Shown here: positions 37,937-50,923 of the stretch, piece by piece | Layout: every line of letters starts with the position of its first letter | Numbering within the stretch: the stretch's first letter is position 1 | Source: Salvelinus alpinus | Lineage: Eukaryota > Chordata > Actinopteri > Salmoniformes > Salmonidae | Assembly (NCBI RefSeq): GCF_045679555.1 | Contig: NC_092090.1 | Location: 29,539,702-29,603,701, forward strand | Reading direction: 5' to 3' | DNA: 64,000 nt | Made by a program: the position numbers and the translations under genes | The notes under the pieces: generated by a model | The model's database searches: none | Seen by the model: only the letters and a program-made list of their open reading frames with translations | Told to the model about the DNA's origin: nothing

Positions 37937-38088
37937 GGAGTCATGTGAGTTGGAGGATGCTGCCAGCCTGGCCTCCTCGTACCCGTCCTCTCACACAGAG
38001 AATGGCACTGTTTCCACAGAGACTCGCAGCAGCAGCCGGCCCAGCTCCAAAAACACTTTAGAGGAGAACGCCTATGAGGACATAGTGG
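37937..38088 (+). CDS. dennd2b: dennd2b exon (EDIV motif)
   Basis: 152 bases, residues about 458-508. It completes the arginine codon split from the previous exon and reads ESCELEDAASLASSYPSS, then KNTLEENAYEDIV. The last block is strongly conserved in DENND2B. Donor GTAAGC at 38089. It leaves one base for the next exon, which begins at 49019, nearly 11 kb away. Confidence 0.9.
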
Positions 38089-39389
38089 GTAAGCATGGTG
38101 CTGTGTCTAGATACCTGAGGATAACTCAGCCTGACCTGCAACACTTACTGATGCATTGTAATTCAGTGAATAACCAGGATTGTTGAAAGCCAAACTCTGT
38201 TAGTAACTGCTGATGCAAGCAGTAATTCCAAAATCCTTTCACACACTTGGTAGATTTCTAGAGAGGTCTGATTGTTGGCCACTCTCTCATATCCTCACAC
38301 TCTCAGCTGCCAAGTAGACTGGATTGTCTTTATTCTGAAGGATGGCATGAAGATGTGTGCTGCTTTCTGGTTTCACCATCAACTCCTAATTGTTATGGAC
38401 TGATAACAAGTATTTCTTTATATGCTATAAACTCTGTGTGTCTGTCTCCAGACAATGGTTATGTGGGAGCCAGCAACAACAGATGGGTTATATAATGCTA
38501 GCTGGCCTTCCCCTGGTTAAAAGGAATTTGACAGTCATGGTGTACATTTATACCCCATCTGCTTTCTATTGGACAATCCCAAATAGTTGACTGAAAAACT
38601 CTCAGGGATTTTCAAAAATCAATGCTAGATTTACACTTAATAGTTCTGCTTTATGTTTATTCAGCACTGTATGGTTATGTAAAGAAAATATGATCATCAC
38701 TCACTCTTCATTATCAGGCCATTCCTTGAGACAAAGAATGGCACTCCTCCGTTTACTGGATTAAATTGTAAGATAACTCTGTGGCTTGGGAAAATGTCAA
38801 CTTGATATGCCTCAGCTAAAGCCCAGACCTAGCACTAAAGCTAATTTCACATAAATCAAGTGTTCGACAGTCTCACAAAAAATTGTTTTCACAAAATTTG
38901 GGGAATATCTATCCTCTAACAAGGACTTTTGACCTGCTGATAGGTTTAGTAACATGGAAAACTACAATATCACGGTATAAGCAAGACCAACTCTAATTTC
39001 TCTGTATTGAGGGTGACAAAGTACAATTGTATGCCAAATTCCTTTCCAGTAGTAAACGTCCTGAGGACTGTGGACAGTGAAAAGGCTGGTTCTCCTGAGG
39101 TGCTTCATTGGCAGCGATGTCTGTCACGTCTCACCCGGCCCTTCTCGGCCCCTCCACTATAAATTTCCTTCCTGCTCATCAGGCTTGAATGTGAGACCCA
39201 GTAAAAGAATGGGGGCTGACATGTTTTTAGTTGAAAATTAGAGATTGAGTGTTGGTTGATATATGTTTGTAGCCTTTGAGAATTTTTTTTGCAAGCACAT
39301 GGGTCAAATTAAGACTGTAATGGCCACATTTCTCCCTCATACATGGTTGACTCTCTTCCTCTATTCGTCCTCTATGGCGTTTTATTCAG
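38089..39389. other. dennd2b intron, no recognised feature
   Basis: Unique-looking A/T-rich intron with no transposon ends and no motif-bearing open frame. Confidence 0.4.
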
Positions 39390-39557
39390 TCTCTGAAGAT
39401 GACCAATGGTTCCAGGCAGAGCATGAATCGGTGGCCGCGAGAGGACCCTGGGGACCTTCATGCGTACCCCAAAAAAGAGTCCATTGTTCGCCGGTCGAAC
39501 ACCTCGAGTATGGGATCGGCGATGCGGTCGAAGGCATTTTGGCTGAATGATGATTAG
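39390..39557 (+). other. unrecognised small open frame, possible exon or pseudogene
   Basis: A pyrimidine-rich acceptor-like TTTATTCAG ends at 39389. The following frame is open for 55 codons to TAG (39555-39557), with an ATG at 39399. It contains charged, gene-like stretches (PREDPGDLHAYPKKESIVRR, then SNTSSMGSAMRSKAFWLNDD). The composition is richer in CpG than the flanks. A second frame is open over the same bases. No dennd2b exon upstream ends in the phase needed to enter this frame, so it is not a simple alternative end of that gene. I do not recognise the protein. Confidence 0.3.
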
Positions 39558-40149
39558 TTACAGAGAAATACATTGCCTCTGTGAGCTGTCCCTCCCCAGT
39601 AATCCTGGCTGCTCCAGTCTGAAACGGTCTCCACCACCGCTAAGCAGCGGTTTACAGGTCAGATGTTCCGTTGGAGGCAGCAGCCACAGCAATGGGAGAT
39701 AAGCCATGTTCTAGTCCCTCTCCGCTCGTATTTCAACGTGTAGCAGCCCAGACACTTTGGACTCAGACACACACAGCCCTTCTCGAAGCATTTAATCAAC
39801 TATGTGAGGAGATCATAGCTGTCTGAGGCAGTAGCCCACTAACAATGAGTACATTAAATAAAGACTCTTCTCAAAATCAAATCAAATTTAATTTGCCACA
39901 TGCGCTGGATACAACTGATGTAGACTTTACCGTGAAATGCTTGCTTACGAGCCCTTCCCATCATTTCAGAATAAAAAAAAAATTATACAAATAGTAACAC
40001 GAAGAATAAAATAAAATACACAAGAATGGAGCTATATACAGGAAGTACCAGTACCAGATCAATGTGCAGAGGTATGTGGTATTTGAGGTAGATATGTACC
40101 TGAAGGCAGGGTAAAGTGACTAGTCATCATGATAGATAATAAGAAGCAG

Positions 40150-40525
40150 CAGCATATGATGTGTGTGTGCGTGTGTGTGTGTGTGTGTGTGTGAATGTGT
40201 GTGGGTTTTGTGTTGGAGGGTATATGAGTGAGTGTGTGTGTGTGCGTATGTGAATGTGTGTAGGCTTTGTGTTGGAGTGTATATGAGTGTGTGTGTGTGC
40301 GTATGTAAATGTGTGTGGGTTTTGTGTATATGAGTGAGTGTATGTATATGGTCTGCGTATATATAGTCTAGTGAGTGTGAATATGGTGTCTATATATAGT
40401 CTAGTGAGTGTGAATATGGTGTGTACATATAGTCTAGTGAGTGTGTATATGGTGTGTATATATAGTCTAGTGAGTGTGTATATGGTGTGCGTATATATAG
40501 TCTAGTGAGTGTACGTAGGGTCAGT
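40150..40525. repeat. TG-rich microsatellite and about 33-bp tandem repeat inside the LINE 3' region
   Basis: A (TG)n run at 40158-40192 is followed by two copies of 'gggttttgtgttggagg'-type segments. Four to five units containing 'atatagtctagtgagtgtg' then lie at about 40360-40515. The array sits in the 3' untranslated part of the Rex1-like LINE. Confidence 0.85.
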
Positions 40526-42307
40526 GCAAGATAGAGTCAGTGCAGATAGTTTGGGTACCATTAATTTACTACATATATAGCAGTCTGGCTATTTAGCAGT
40601 CTTATGGTTTGGGGGTAGAAGCTGTCTCGGAGGCCGTTGGTTCGAGAGCTGATTCCCCAGTACGTTTGCCGGATGGCAGCAGTATGGTTTGGGAGTCTTT
40701 GGCAATTTTTTGGGCCTTCCTCTGACGCCACCTGATATAGAGGTCCTGGATGGCAGGGAGCTCGGCCCCTGTGATGTACTGGGCTGTCCGCACCCCGCTC
40801 TGTAGCGCTTTGAGGTCAAGGGCAATGCATTTGCCATACCAAACGTTGATGCAGCCAGTCAAGATGCTCTCAATATTACATCTGTAGAACATTTTGAAGA
40901 TTTGAGGGCCAATGACAAATCTTTTCAGCCTCCTGAGGGGGAAGAGTTGCTGCCATGCCCTCTTCACGACTGTGCGGGTGTCTGGGAGCCATGTTAAGTC
41001 CTTAGTGGACGCCAAGGAACTAGAAGCTCTCGACCCGCTCCACAACAGCCCTGTCAACATGGATAGTGGCGGGCTCTCCCCTATTTCCCTTATAGTCCAC
41101 GATCAGCTCCTTGGTCTTACTGATGTTGTTGTCCTGGCACCACACTGCTAAGTCTCTGACCTCCTTCCTGTAGGCTGTCTCATCGTCGTCCATGATCAGG
41201 CCTACCACTGTCGTGTCATCAGCAAACTTGGTGATGGTGTTGAAGTTGTCCGTGACCATGCAGTCGTGGGTGACAGGGAGTGCAGGAGGGAACTAAGCAC
41301 ACACCCCTGAGGGGCCCCGGGGTTGAGGGTCAGCCTAAGTCCAGGATCCAGTTGCAGAGGGAGGGGTTCAGTCCCAGGGTCCCTAGCTTGGTGATGAGCT
41401 TGGAGGCGACTATGGTGTTGAACGCTGAGCTGTAGTCTATGAACAGCATTCTCACATAGTTATTTTCCCTCCTGTCCAGGTGGAAGAGGGCAGTGTGAAG
41501 TGCAATTGTGATTGCTTCATCTGTGGATCTGTCAGGGGTGTATGCAAATTGGAGTGGGTGTAGGGTGTCTGGGATGATGGTGTTGATGTTTGTCATGACC
41601 AGCCTTTCAAAGCACTTCTTAATTACAGGTCTGAGTGCTACAGGGCGATAGTCATTTAGGCAGATTACATTGGAGCTCTTGGGAATAGGGACAATGGTGG
41701 CAGTTTGAAATATTTGGGGATTACAGACTGGGACAAGGAGAGATTGAAAATGTCTGTGAAGACACTTGCCAGCTGGTCTGCACATGCTTTGAGAACATGC
41801 CCTGGTATTCCGGCCTTGTGATTGCATTCCACCTTCCTCCTATATTGTCCTTTTGCATGTTTGATGTCTTGTCGGAGGTCGGAGGGGCTTTCTTTGTTGT
41901 GTCCCGTCCCTCGTAAGCAGTAGCTCTAGCCTTTAGCCCAGCGTGGATATTGCCTGTAATCCATAGTTTTTGGTTTTGATACGTTCTTATAGTCTATGTA
42001 CTTATTGATGAAGCCTGTGACTGTTGTGGTAAACTCCTCAATGCTAACGGTTAAATCCCGGAACATATTCCAGTCTGTACTAGAAAAACAGTCTTATAGC
42101 CTCCCGTCTTCTTCATCCAACAACTTCCGTATTCAGTGCATCACTGGTACTTCCTGTTTGAGCTTTTGTTTGTAAACACGAAGCAGGATAATGGAGTCAT
42201 GGTCAGATTTGCCAAAGGGAGGATGAGGGAGGGCCTTGTATGCATTTCTGTAGGTAGCAAAAAAGTGGTCCATAGTTTTAGTGCCATTAGTGGCACAGGA
42301 GACGTGT

Positions 42308-44198
42308 TGGTTTGAGTTTGAGTTTATTTTATTTTTACAGGGACAGTGCACATTAATCAACGTTTCAGTAAAAGTGCCGGTTTTAGCCAGTCGGCTAATT
42401 TCCAACCGCAGTCCTTGGGCAGGTTATTAAAAACAATTACAATATAGACAATCATTGAGCAGTGAGCACACACAGAGCAACATAGGACAAGCAAGACGTA
42501 GCATACAGACAGAGCAACATAGAACAAAAAGCAGCAAGACAAAATTCATAAAAGCAACAAAGTGTTTCAACACCTCACAAGCTACAGACAACAGACAACA
42601 TGGAAAGCGGCAATACACAGCAAGGGATTATGTTCACAAATCTGATTGACCTTTAGCCATGTCTTCATGCATTTTGTGAAAGTGTGATATGTGGTGCAGT
42701 TATGTGTGTCTGATGGCAGTGTATTCCAGACATGGGAAGCTCTCACAGAGAAAGCGGATTTAGGTGCTTTTCCTTAAGGGAACTATACAGTCACCTCTCA
42801 TGGCAGACCTTGTGGATCTGCTGCCATATGTTTGTGTTTTCTGTTTAACAAAAATACTGAGTGGAGGGGGAACCAGGCCATTTAGGATCTTGAATACAAG
42901 ACATGCGTCGGTGTATTGCACAAGATTTTCCCAACTCAGGAGCTCATGCTTTCTGAGGATGTAACAGTGATGATGGCTATTGGGCTTCCTATCAAGCACT
43001 TTGAGAGCCTGTTTGTAGACAGACTGAATAGGTTTAAATGTTGTACAGCAAGCGTGGGCCCAACTAGTCAAGCATTATGTTAAGTGGGGGAGTATCATAG
43101 ATTTGAAGTACAGTTTTGCTACCTCTGTAGTCAAACAATTTCGTATAAATCGGAAATTAGCTGGGTTAAATTTGGTTATTTGAATTACCTTTTTCACATG
43201 CTTTTTAAAAGAGAGGTTGGAATTAAGTATAATGCCAAGGTACTTAAAATCAGATACTACCTGGAGCTTCTCCCATGACACATAGACATCTGGCTCAGAA
43301 GCATCTGTTGCCCTCTTTGTGAAGAACATGCAAACAGTTTTTTTTCACATTGAGATGCAAACACGAGTCACTGAGCCACTTTGTAACCTGGACCAGTACA
43401 GTAGTGAGTCCTTGTGCAGCTTGTTGTTTGCTCTTTGCATGCACATATATCACTGTATCATCTGCATACATTTGAACTTCAGACCCAGTACAGACAGATG
43501 GCAGATCATTAATGTACAGGCTGAACAGGAGGGGCCCCAGTATTGACCCTTGGGGCACGCCCACATCATAGCTAAGAGTTGGCGACAGCTCATTGCTCAC
43601 TCTGACACACTGAGTTCTGCCTTCAAGGTATGATTTCATCCATCTCAAGGCATCGGGGGAAAGTTGAACTTGAACAATTTTGTGATGAGAATCTCATGGT
43701 TAACAGTATCAAAAGCCTTCCTTAGGTCCAGAAACACAGCCCCAACAACGCCCCCTTTGTCCATCTTGGACTTCACATTTTCCAGAAGAAAGCAGTTGGC
43801 CGTTTCTGTGGAGTGTTTCGCTCTGAAGCCAAACTGCATGGAGTGTAATGTGAAGGGGCTGTTGTTGAGGTGGGCAATCAGTTGTTCTGCTACATACTTT
43901 TCAACAACCTTTGACACCACAGGTAGTATACTAATAGGCCTGTAGTTACTCACGTCAGCAGGATCGCCTGATTTAAAGATGGCCGGTTTTTGGCCGACTT
44001 CCATACCCTTGGAAACACCCCGAGACCAATAGATGTGTTGGTGACCTTAGTAATGGGGCCAATGAGTGACTCTTTGTAGTTTTTAAGAAAGGTAATGTCC
44101 AGCCCAAACACATCTTTGGCTTTAGAGTTCTTTAGTGAGCTAAGTGAGGTAGGATGGTAGAAGTGAGGTAGGATGGTTTTAATTCTCCACCCAACCAC
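42308..44198 (-). mobile_element. L2-like LINE nested in the Rex1-like LINE
   Basis: Read from the right: a pre-RT linker (43950-44198), the RT fingers and palm (DVSNYRPISILPVVSKVVEK and FLDLRKAFDTVNHEIL, 43645-44004), VPQGSILGPLLFSLYINDLP and the MYADDTVIYVHA active site (43295-43648), the thumb (FKYLGIILNSNLSFKKHV, 43075-43329) and a C-terminal part (42760-43071). A 3' tail on the + strand reads 'gtttgagtttattttatttt'. The endonuclease is missing, so it is 5'-truncated. Frameshifts and a few stops mean it is dead. The host LINE's endonuclease reads continuously across the insertion when the two sides are compared. Confidence 0.8.
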
Positions 44199-44619
44199 TT
44201 GTTTGTTTATGGCCCCATACAGTTAGGTGAGTGCCAGAGTGTTGTTGGCTTGTGGATGGATGTAGACAGCTGTGATAATTACAGATGAGAACTCTCTTGG
44301 TAGATAAAAGGGTCTGCAGCTTACTGTGAGGTATTCTATATCAGGTGAGCAAAAGCTAGATATTTCCTTCACACTGGAAGCAGCACACCAGTTGTTATTT
44401 ATGAAAAAAACACACTCCTCCTTTTGACTTCCCCGAAGCTGCCGTCCGATCCTGCCACTGCATGGAGAATCCACTGAGTACTACGTGCATAGTGCCATCA
44501 TCCAGCCATGTTTCAGTAAGACATAATATTGCAGCTTTTCAAGTCTCTCTGATAGGAGACTCTCAAATGAATTCTTGAGTGACTGGACATTTGCCAATAT
44601 TCACTGGTTTCTAATTCTG

Positions 44620-44870
44620 AAGCCAGTGAAGTCAGTCTGAAGTCAGTGTCTTTGTATTTTTTTGTACCATCATTTTTGAAATGCAAGAGAAAGGCATGTA
44701 TTATTCCAGCCACGGTGTAATTTTGATTTTGGCCACTAGATGGCAGCAGTGTATTGACAAATTTTAGACTGATCCAATGAACCATTGCATTTTGTCCAAA
44801 ATGTTGTATCAAGACTAATTTGTTCATTAATCACTTTTCATGTTCAAAATTGTGCACTCTCCTCAAACAA
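44620..44870. repeat. interspersed repeat fragment containing a CTCF-like motif
   Basis: The block 'aatgcaagagaaaggcatgt' through 'gaaccattgcattttgtcca' resembles a salmonid repeat. It has no coding potential. It contains the motif listed separately at 44730-44750. Confidence 0.4.
44730..44750 (+). promoter_or_regulatory. candidate CTCF binding site
   Basis: The sequence tggccactagatggcagcag (44730-44749) fits the vertebrate CTCF core consensus, roughly GGCCACYAGRKGGCRS, at nearly every position. CTCF sites carried by repeats are known in vertebrates. Occupancy is unknown. Confidence 0.5.
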
Positions 44871-44949
44871 TAGCATGGCATTCTTTCACTGTAATAGCTA
44901 CTGTGAATTGGACAGTGCAGTTAGATTAACAAGAATTTAAGCTTTCTGC

Positions 44950-46484
<1,535 letters not shown>

Positions 46485-46489
46485 TATGT

Positions 46490-47361
46490 CCTGGGAAATG
46501 TTCTTGTTACTTACAACCTCATGCTAATCGCATTAGCTTACGTTAGATCAACCGTCCGTGGACAGGACACCGATCCCTAAGAAGATTTATGATATAAATG
46601 GTTATATTATGACAAGCTATAGTTTGATTAGCGTAGTGCCACTGGGAATAGGTTTCCCGTCTGGTGAATCAGGTTCTGTACTCAACAGTGACTCAGCAGT
46701 AATGGATTATGTCTGCGTCATCAACCCCAAGCTGAACTGAGTCTCTCTAACATCATTATAACCAGTGGTGGTGGTGAGGTAAGATGGCCTCCCTGGCCTG
46801 TCTGTCTGAGCCAGATTATCTCTGCTCTAACACTGCATGGGAATCTGCTGACTGGAATAATTATGCTTTGTTTTGTCTATGTAATCATACATTTCACATA
46901 GATTTATGAATTGCTGATGAATACAGTATGGCATTTCTCTTTAATTTACAGTTGAATGTATACTGTAGGTTTTTAGCATTTTTGAGGTATGAGTGTTAAA
47001 CAATTTAGATTCCAAAAATACTATATATATCTCCCAACAAATTTGGCCCATGTGGTCACAAGCCTTCTCTGAAGGATGTACACTGTACAGTTCCAGCATG
47101 GTTTGTGGTGCCACCAAACGTTTAGACAGATCTCAAGCCCGTTTTGGTCCCCTGAACATCTCTGTTTATTACATGAATGACTGGTGCCACTGTAGCAGCC
47201 ACTCGATGGCGAGGGACATTCTGTCCATAGCCCTTTTATGGGGTAATCCTATCCTGACATTGTGTAGATAGTCTGTCCTCTGTCTCGCTCTAGAGAGAGC
47301 CTATTGTGTAAACAGATGCAGAGTCACAGTGTGGGTGCAGCCAGGTCAGGAGAGGTGTGCC

Positions 47362-47442
<81 letters not shown>

Positions 47443-49018
47443 GATGTGAGTAACCACAGCAGTTGATTAGTACCCTCCAGTGCGTCAGAAGCCATGGAGA
47501 CATATCATCATCCCAGCAGGCTGTCATTACTCTGCTTCAGTGGAATGGGATCCAGAGCACTGAGACGTCAGTCAGTCCAGCCCTAGAGCTGGGCCATACA
47601 GGCAAACATCCATATTACAATAGTTAGAATAGTTTATAACAATGTGCATGCACCACAGTATATTTTTTATATTACCCTTATAACTACTACTAGTAGTTTG
47701 ATGGTTGTGGCCATCAATTGTCCCATTAACAATCACCCATATTAGTAAACTTATTTCATTTCAAACTTCACATTTCTCTGGTATACGCTACTTATCGTAA
47801 TGAACAATATCAGCAAACTGCCTGCGATTAGTGATCGGTATGGTCAGTCTCAATTTACAGTTTATGGTCCCAGTTATACCCAGGCTTGTTATTGTATTCA
47901 TCAGCTCTGATAATACATAGGGAGGGAAGAGGGAAAAGCCCAGTCTGACTGGAATTTAATTTTCAGTATGACATGGCAGAATGCTCTGATGATCTCACTA
48001 AGATGGTTCATAAATAGGCAATAAATGATGAACCCCTTTTAACAAAACAGATACCTTTAACAGATACATTTAGCACAGTTTAACGTTGGCCTTCAAGGTG
48101 TTCCTCCGTTTATATGATTCTCTTCCATCATTGAGATGCTGAAGTGTAGATTTAGTGTAGTGCTCGTCTTTCACTGCAAGTCTTTCCCTCATGTGTTTCC
48201 ATCTGGCTCTGTTTCCCTTTTTAGTGCAGTTCCTTCTTTTTCTCACAACCTTTTCAGACCCAGCTGAAATGCTATTCTCAGAGCACGTCTGGATGGACAT
48301 GGGCAGGGGTGTTATACAAGTTTTTATACACGCTGGCTGGCCTTTTTCCAAGTGACATCAGTGAAAGCAGTGCTGTGTGAGATTGCCGTCCGTGTGCAGT
48401 GGGAAAACCCAAAACTCTTTGGGCAACACCTCTGAAATGTTGAGTGAACATTTCTACATCAACAGTCTCATTGAAAGGATGTGAGAATGAAGTTCAGTGA
48501 TACCTGAGAGGAAGAGGAGGAGGATGTCCCGCTCCTCTCCTCCCCTTCTCCTCCCGCAGCAGACAGCCTGCATACTCCGGCCGTGACTCACCACTAGCAG
48601 CCCAGTGTCCGGGAGTCTCGGCACAGTGCAGTCGGTCAGGGGCCAGCGGGGCCGCCGGGGCCCTGGGCCAACAGTAACTGTTTAAAGAGACAGTACATTT
48701 GGGCATTGTAGCAGCCAGTTGAGAGTGACCTTTAACCTGGCCCCTGCATGACTTATTTCAACTAGCCTACCTGGTTAAATAAAGGTGAAATAAAAAAATA
48801 AAAAATTTGATCTGAGCTACACCACTGGGAGCCTCTCTCCTGCCCCCCAACTCCCTCTCCTGCCCCCCGTCATCTCACACAGACTCTGGCCTGAAGCCCC
48901 TGTGGCTTTGTCTTGTCTAGTCAAATACCTTCCTTCTCCCTGAACCTTAACAGATCCTTCTGAACAGCTGCTGCTGTTATCTAAGACCTTAATCTGTTTT
49001 CTTAATGTTGTCACACAG
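46490..49018. other. dennd2b intron, mostly unrecognised
   Basis: It contains a pure (TG)n run at 47366-47439 and a GC-rich patch at 48520-48670 with no supported exon. A SINE/LINE 3'-tail fragment lies at 48740-48805 ('agcctacctggttaaataaa' plus an A-rich tail). An open frame on the minus strand (48070-48351) has no known motif. Confidence 0.5.
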
Positions 49019-49137
49019 AGAAGGAGAACCCGTACGAGGACGTGGACCTGAAGAGGAGGAGTTTGGGTCGGAAGAACCGCTTTGTACCGGAAAGCAACCG
49101 GACCTGGACCTCCCAGAAACTCAACTCACCTCCTCAG
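49019..49137 (+). CDS. dennd2b: dennd2b exon (KENPYEDVDLK motif)
   Basis: 119 bases, residues about 509-548. Acceptor CACACAG; the alternative AG two bases later would break the frame. It reads EKENPYEDVDLKRRSLGRKN and ends at NSPPQ, donor GTAACC. The junction with the previous exon is three residues shorter than in human (EDIV-EKENPYED against EDIVGDLPKENPYED). Confidence 0.9.
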
Positions 49138-49534
49138 GTAACCCAGCTAGCTAGCAGAACTGAGGTATTTTCCTGCAGTAAAACTCTGCCTCAGACTGGA
49201 GTAAGATCTCTGAAACCTGGACAGGATCCTCCAATAATCTTATTTCACAGCTAGATTTCTCATTATTTGCGCTACAGAAGCCTTTTGATATGTTGAAACC
49301 TGGTGGAGTTCCAGTAAAATACTGTCAGTCTGCCTGGAAATGTAGGTTTGGCTCTGCTGCTTTAATATGGATGGGCACTGTCTCGTCGTAGGAAAGATGA
49401 TTTAGAATTTCCTTGTGTTCAACTGGGAATGAGGTCACTGTGCGGTGAGGAAAATATATTGTATTATTGGGTACGATTACTTATTGTCATGACAAAAACC
49501 TCAGTCAATCCCAGACCAAACCAAGGTCCATTGC

Positions 49535-49598
49535 GTCATCCTATGGGCCCTGGTCAGAAATAGTGCACTATAAAGGGAATAGGTTGCCATCTGGGACA
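49535..49598. repeat. partial palindromic repeat near a dennd2b acceptor
   Basis: 'ctatgggccctggtcagaaa' and 'tagtgcactataaagggaat' match one arm of the fold-back repeat at 16176-16275 and the copy at 61980-62048. It ends about 36 bp before the acceptor at 49634. Confidence 0.5.
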
Positions 49599-49634
49599 CT
49601 GCCTCAGTATTGTCCTCTCTCTCCCCCTCCACAG

Positions 49635-49853
49635 CTGCCCTCTAAGCCCAGTAGCCAGTCCCTGCGCCTCTCTGGTCCCACAGACAAGAAGAGTCACCGG
49701 GCATCCCGCCTGTCCAAGCGACACAGCCATGATGACATGCTGCTGCTGCCGCCCCAGCTGGGGGTCTCTCCCTCCCCCTGCTGCCTGCTGGATGACAGCC
49801 TGAGCAGCGCCAGCGACACCCTGGCCTCCCGTAGGCACCGGAGGATCCCCAAG
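49635..49853 (+). CDS. dennd2b: dennd2b exon (KRHSHDDMLLL motif)
   Basis: 219 bases, 73 codons, phase 0 at both ends, residues about 549-621. It reads LPSKPSSQSLRLSG, then RLSKRHSHDDMLLLPPQLG and ends RRHRRIPK, donor GTACAA. It matches the human segment in order. Basic and serine-rich, likely disordered. Confidence 0.92.
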
Positions 49854-49968
49854 GTACAATATAAAACACTCCAGGCTGTAGGAATGAACCTGTTCTCTCC
49901 ATGAGGATCTCCTCAAGGACTATTCTATTCTTGCAAGCCATGTATCTACGGGGCCATGCATCTACCTG

Positions 49969-50095
49969 GAAGGCAAAATGAAGATGGATTTGCTATAGAC
50001 TATACAAATGTTATTCTTTTGAATAATTCCTAAATGCACTGGGATGGAAACTCTTTGTTGATTCTGTTCATACTTTGTTTTAAACACAAGCCATA
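49969..50095. repeat. intronic duplicated segment, copy A
   Basis: It shares 'aaggcaaaatgaagat', 'tgctatagactatacaa', 'taaatgcact' and 'gattctgttcatact' in order with copy B at 50792-50923. Overall identity by eye is about 80-85 percent. The two copies are direct repeats flanking two small dennd2b exons. Confidence 0.85.
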
Positions 50096-50282
50096 TCCCA
50101 GGGATAGTTCTGGACATACAGAGAGAGAGAGAGAGCACTGAGAAGGATTTTATGTCTATCTCTTCCTCCTCCCACACACTGAATGGAGCCAACTTTGAAG
50201 AGTTTCACCACAGGAGATCAGATAGTCCTCTACTGTAGGTTGTACACACACTGAGCTTCCCCTTTCCTCTCACTGTTTACAG

Positions 50283-50379
50283 ATTGTCCAGAGAATCAAC
50301 TCCATTTACTCTACCAAGAGAGGGAAGAAGAGGTTGAAGAAGCTGTCCTTGTCTAATATTGAGACGGCATCTCTGAGAG
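50283..50379 (+). CDS. dennd2b: dennd2b exon (RGKKRLKKLS motif)
   Basis: 97 bases, residues about 622-653. Acceptor GTTTACAG. It reads IVQRINSIYSTKRGKKRLKK and LSLSNIETASLR, almost identical to the human segment. Donor GTACAT; it leaves one base for the next exon. The strongly basic KRGKKRLKK run is a possible nuclear or membrane-binding patch (inference). Confidence 0.92.
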
Positions 50380-50541
50380 GTACATAGGGGCTCCTCCCTT
50401 CCTTCTCTCCATCCACTGTCTGGATCAGGGAGTAAATATTTGTGTCTCCCCCAGTCATCTCATCTGTATGGCATAAACATAGTTGTAGAGTTGACCCCTG
50501 ACCCTAAACAAACCTTTTTTCTCTCTCCGATCTGTTTACAG

Positions 50542-50586
50542 ATGACAACAGCGAGAGCGAGAGCGACTCTGATGACAGGTTCAAAG
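50542..50586 (+). CDS. dennd2b: dennd2b micro-exon (acidic SESESDSDD)
   Basis: 45 bases, residues about 654-668. Acceptor GTTTACAG, donor GTGAGA. It encodes DDNSESESDSDDRFK, an acidic and serine-rich linker with likely casein-kinase-2 sites, conserved in human. Being 45 bases long, it could be skipped without a frame change. Confidence 0.9.
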
Positions 50587-50791
50587 GTGAGAGGTCACAG
50601 TATGCAGTTGAAGCTCAGTCCCTGGAGAACAATGGTGCACTTGGTCTATAGCTGTCTGTTTCTGCACAGACAGAGGATTTGTCCCACTCACAGCAGATAC
50701 AACAAGCGCACGTCTCTGTTTTGACAAGTCGGTGTTTGGAACGAGACATCGATCAAGTGACTTGTGACTAAAGGGATCACAGAAATGTAAC

Positions 50792-50923
50792 TGAAAGGCA
50801 AAATGAAGATGTCATGGATGTGCTATAGACTATACAACTGTCATTCTTTCAAATAAATACTAAATGCACTATGTTCGAACTCTTTGCTGATTCTGTTCAT
50901 ACTCTGTTTTAAACACAAGCCAT
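50792..50923. repeat. intronic duplicated segment, copy B
   Basis: Partner of 49969-50095. It lies in the intron after the micro-exon, about 0.8 kb from copy A. Confidence 0.85.

Larger units (their letters stand above)
39872..44590 (-). mobile_element. Rex1/RSg-1-like LINE, minus strand, interrupted by another LINE
   Basis: Read from the right: the endonuclease start (TETWLDDG near 44510, then the frame 44223-44474 with CSPDIEYLTVSCRPFYLPRE), a break at about 44198 and re-entry at about 42308. Then come the endonuclease C terminus (KTMDHFFATYRNAYKALPHP and SDHDSIILL, 42133-42300), the reverse transcriptase (NDYRPVAL and MLFIDYSSAFNTI, 41330-41827), the FADDTTVVGL active-site motif (about 41190-41230) and the thumb region (40602-41060). 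A non-coding 3' end runs to 39872 with TTTGATTTGATTTTG on the minus strand. Frames are broken by shifts. The 5' end is truncated at about 44590. Confidence 0.8.

Noticed and set aside
48070..48351. 93-codon basic open frame on the minus strand
   Set aside because: No known domain, no splice or promoter context, and it lies in an intron. Basic composition alone is not evidence.
48520..48670. GC-rich patch as an extra dennd2b exon that would restore the three residues missing against human
   Set aside because: No acceptor/donor pair in the needed phase gives the expected short peptide, and the 38088-49019 junction is already in frame.
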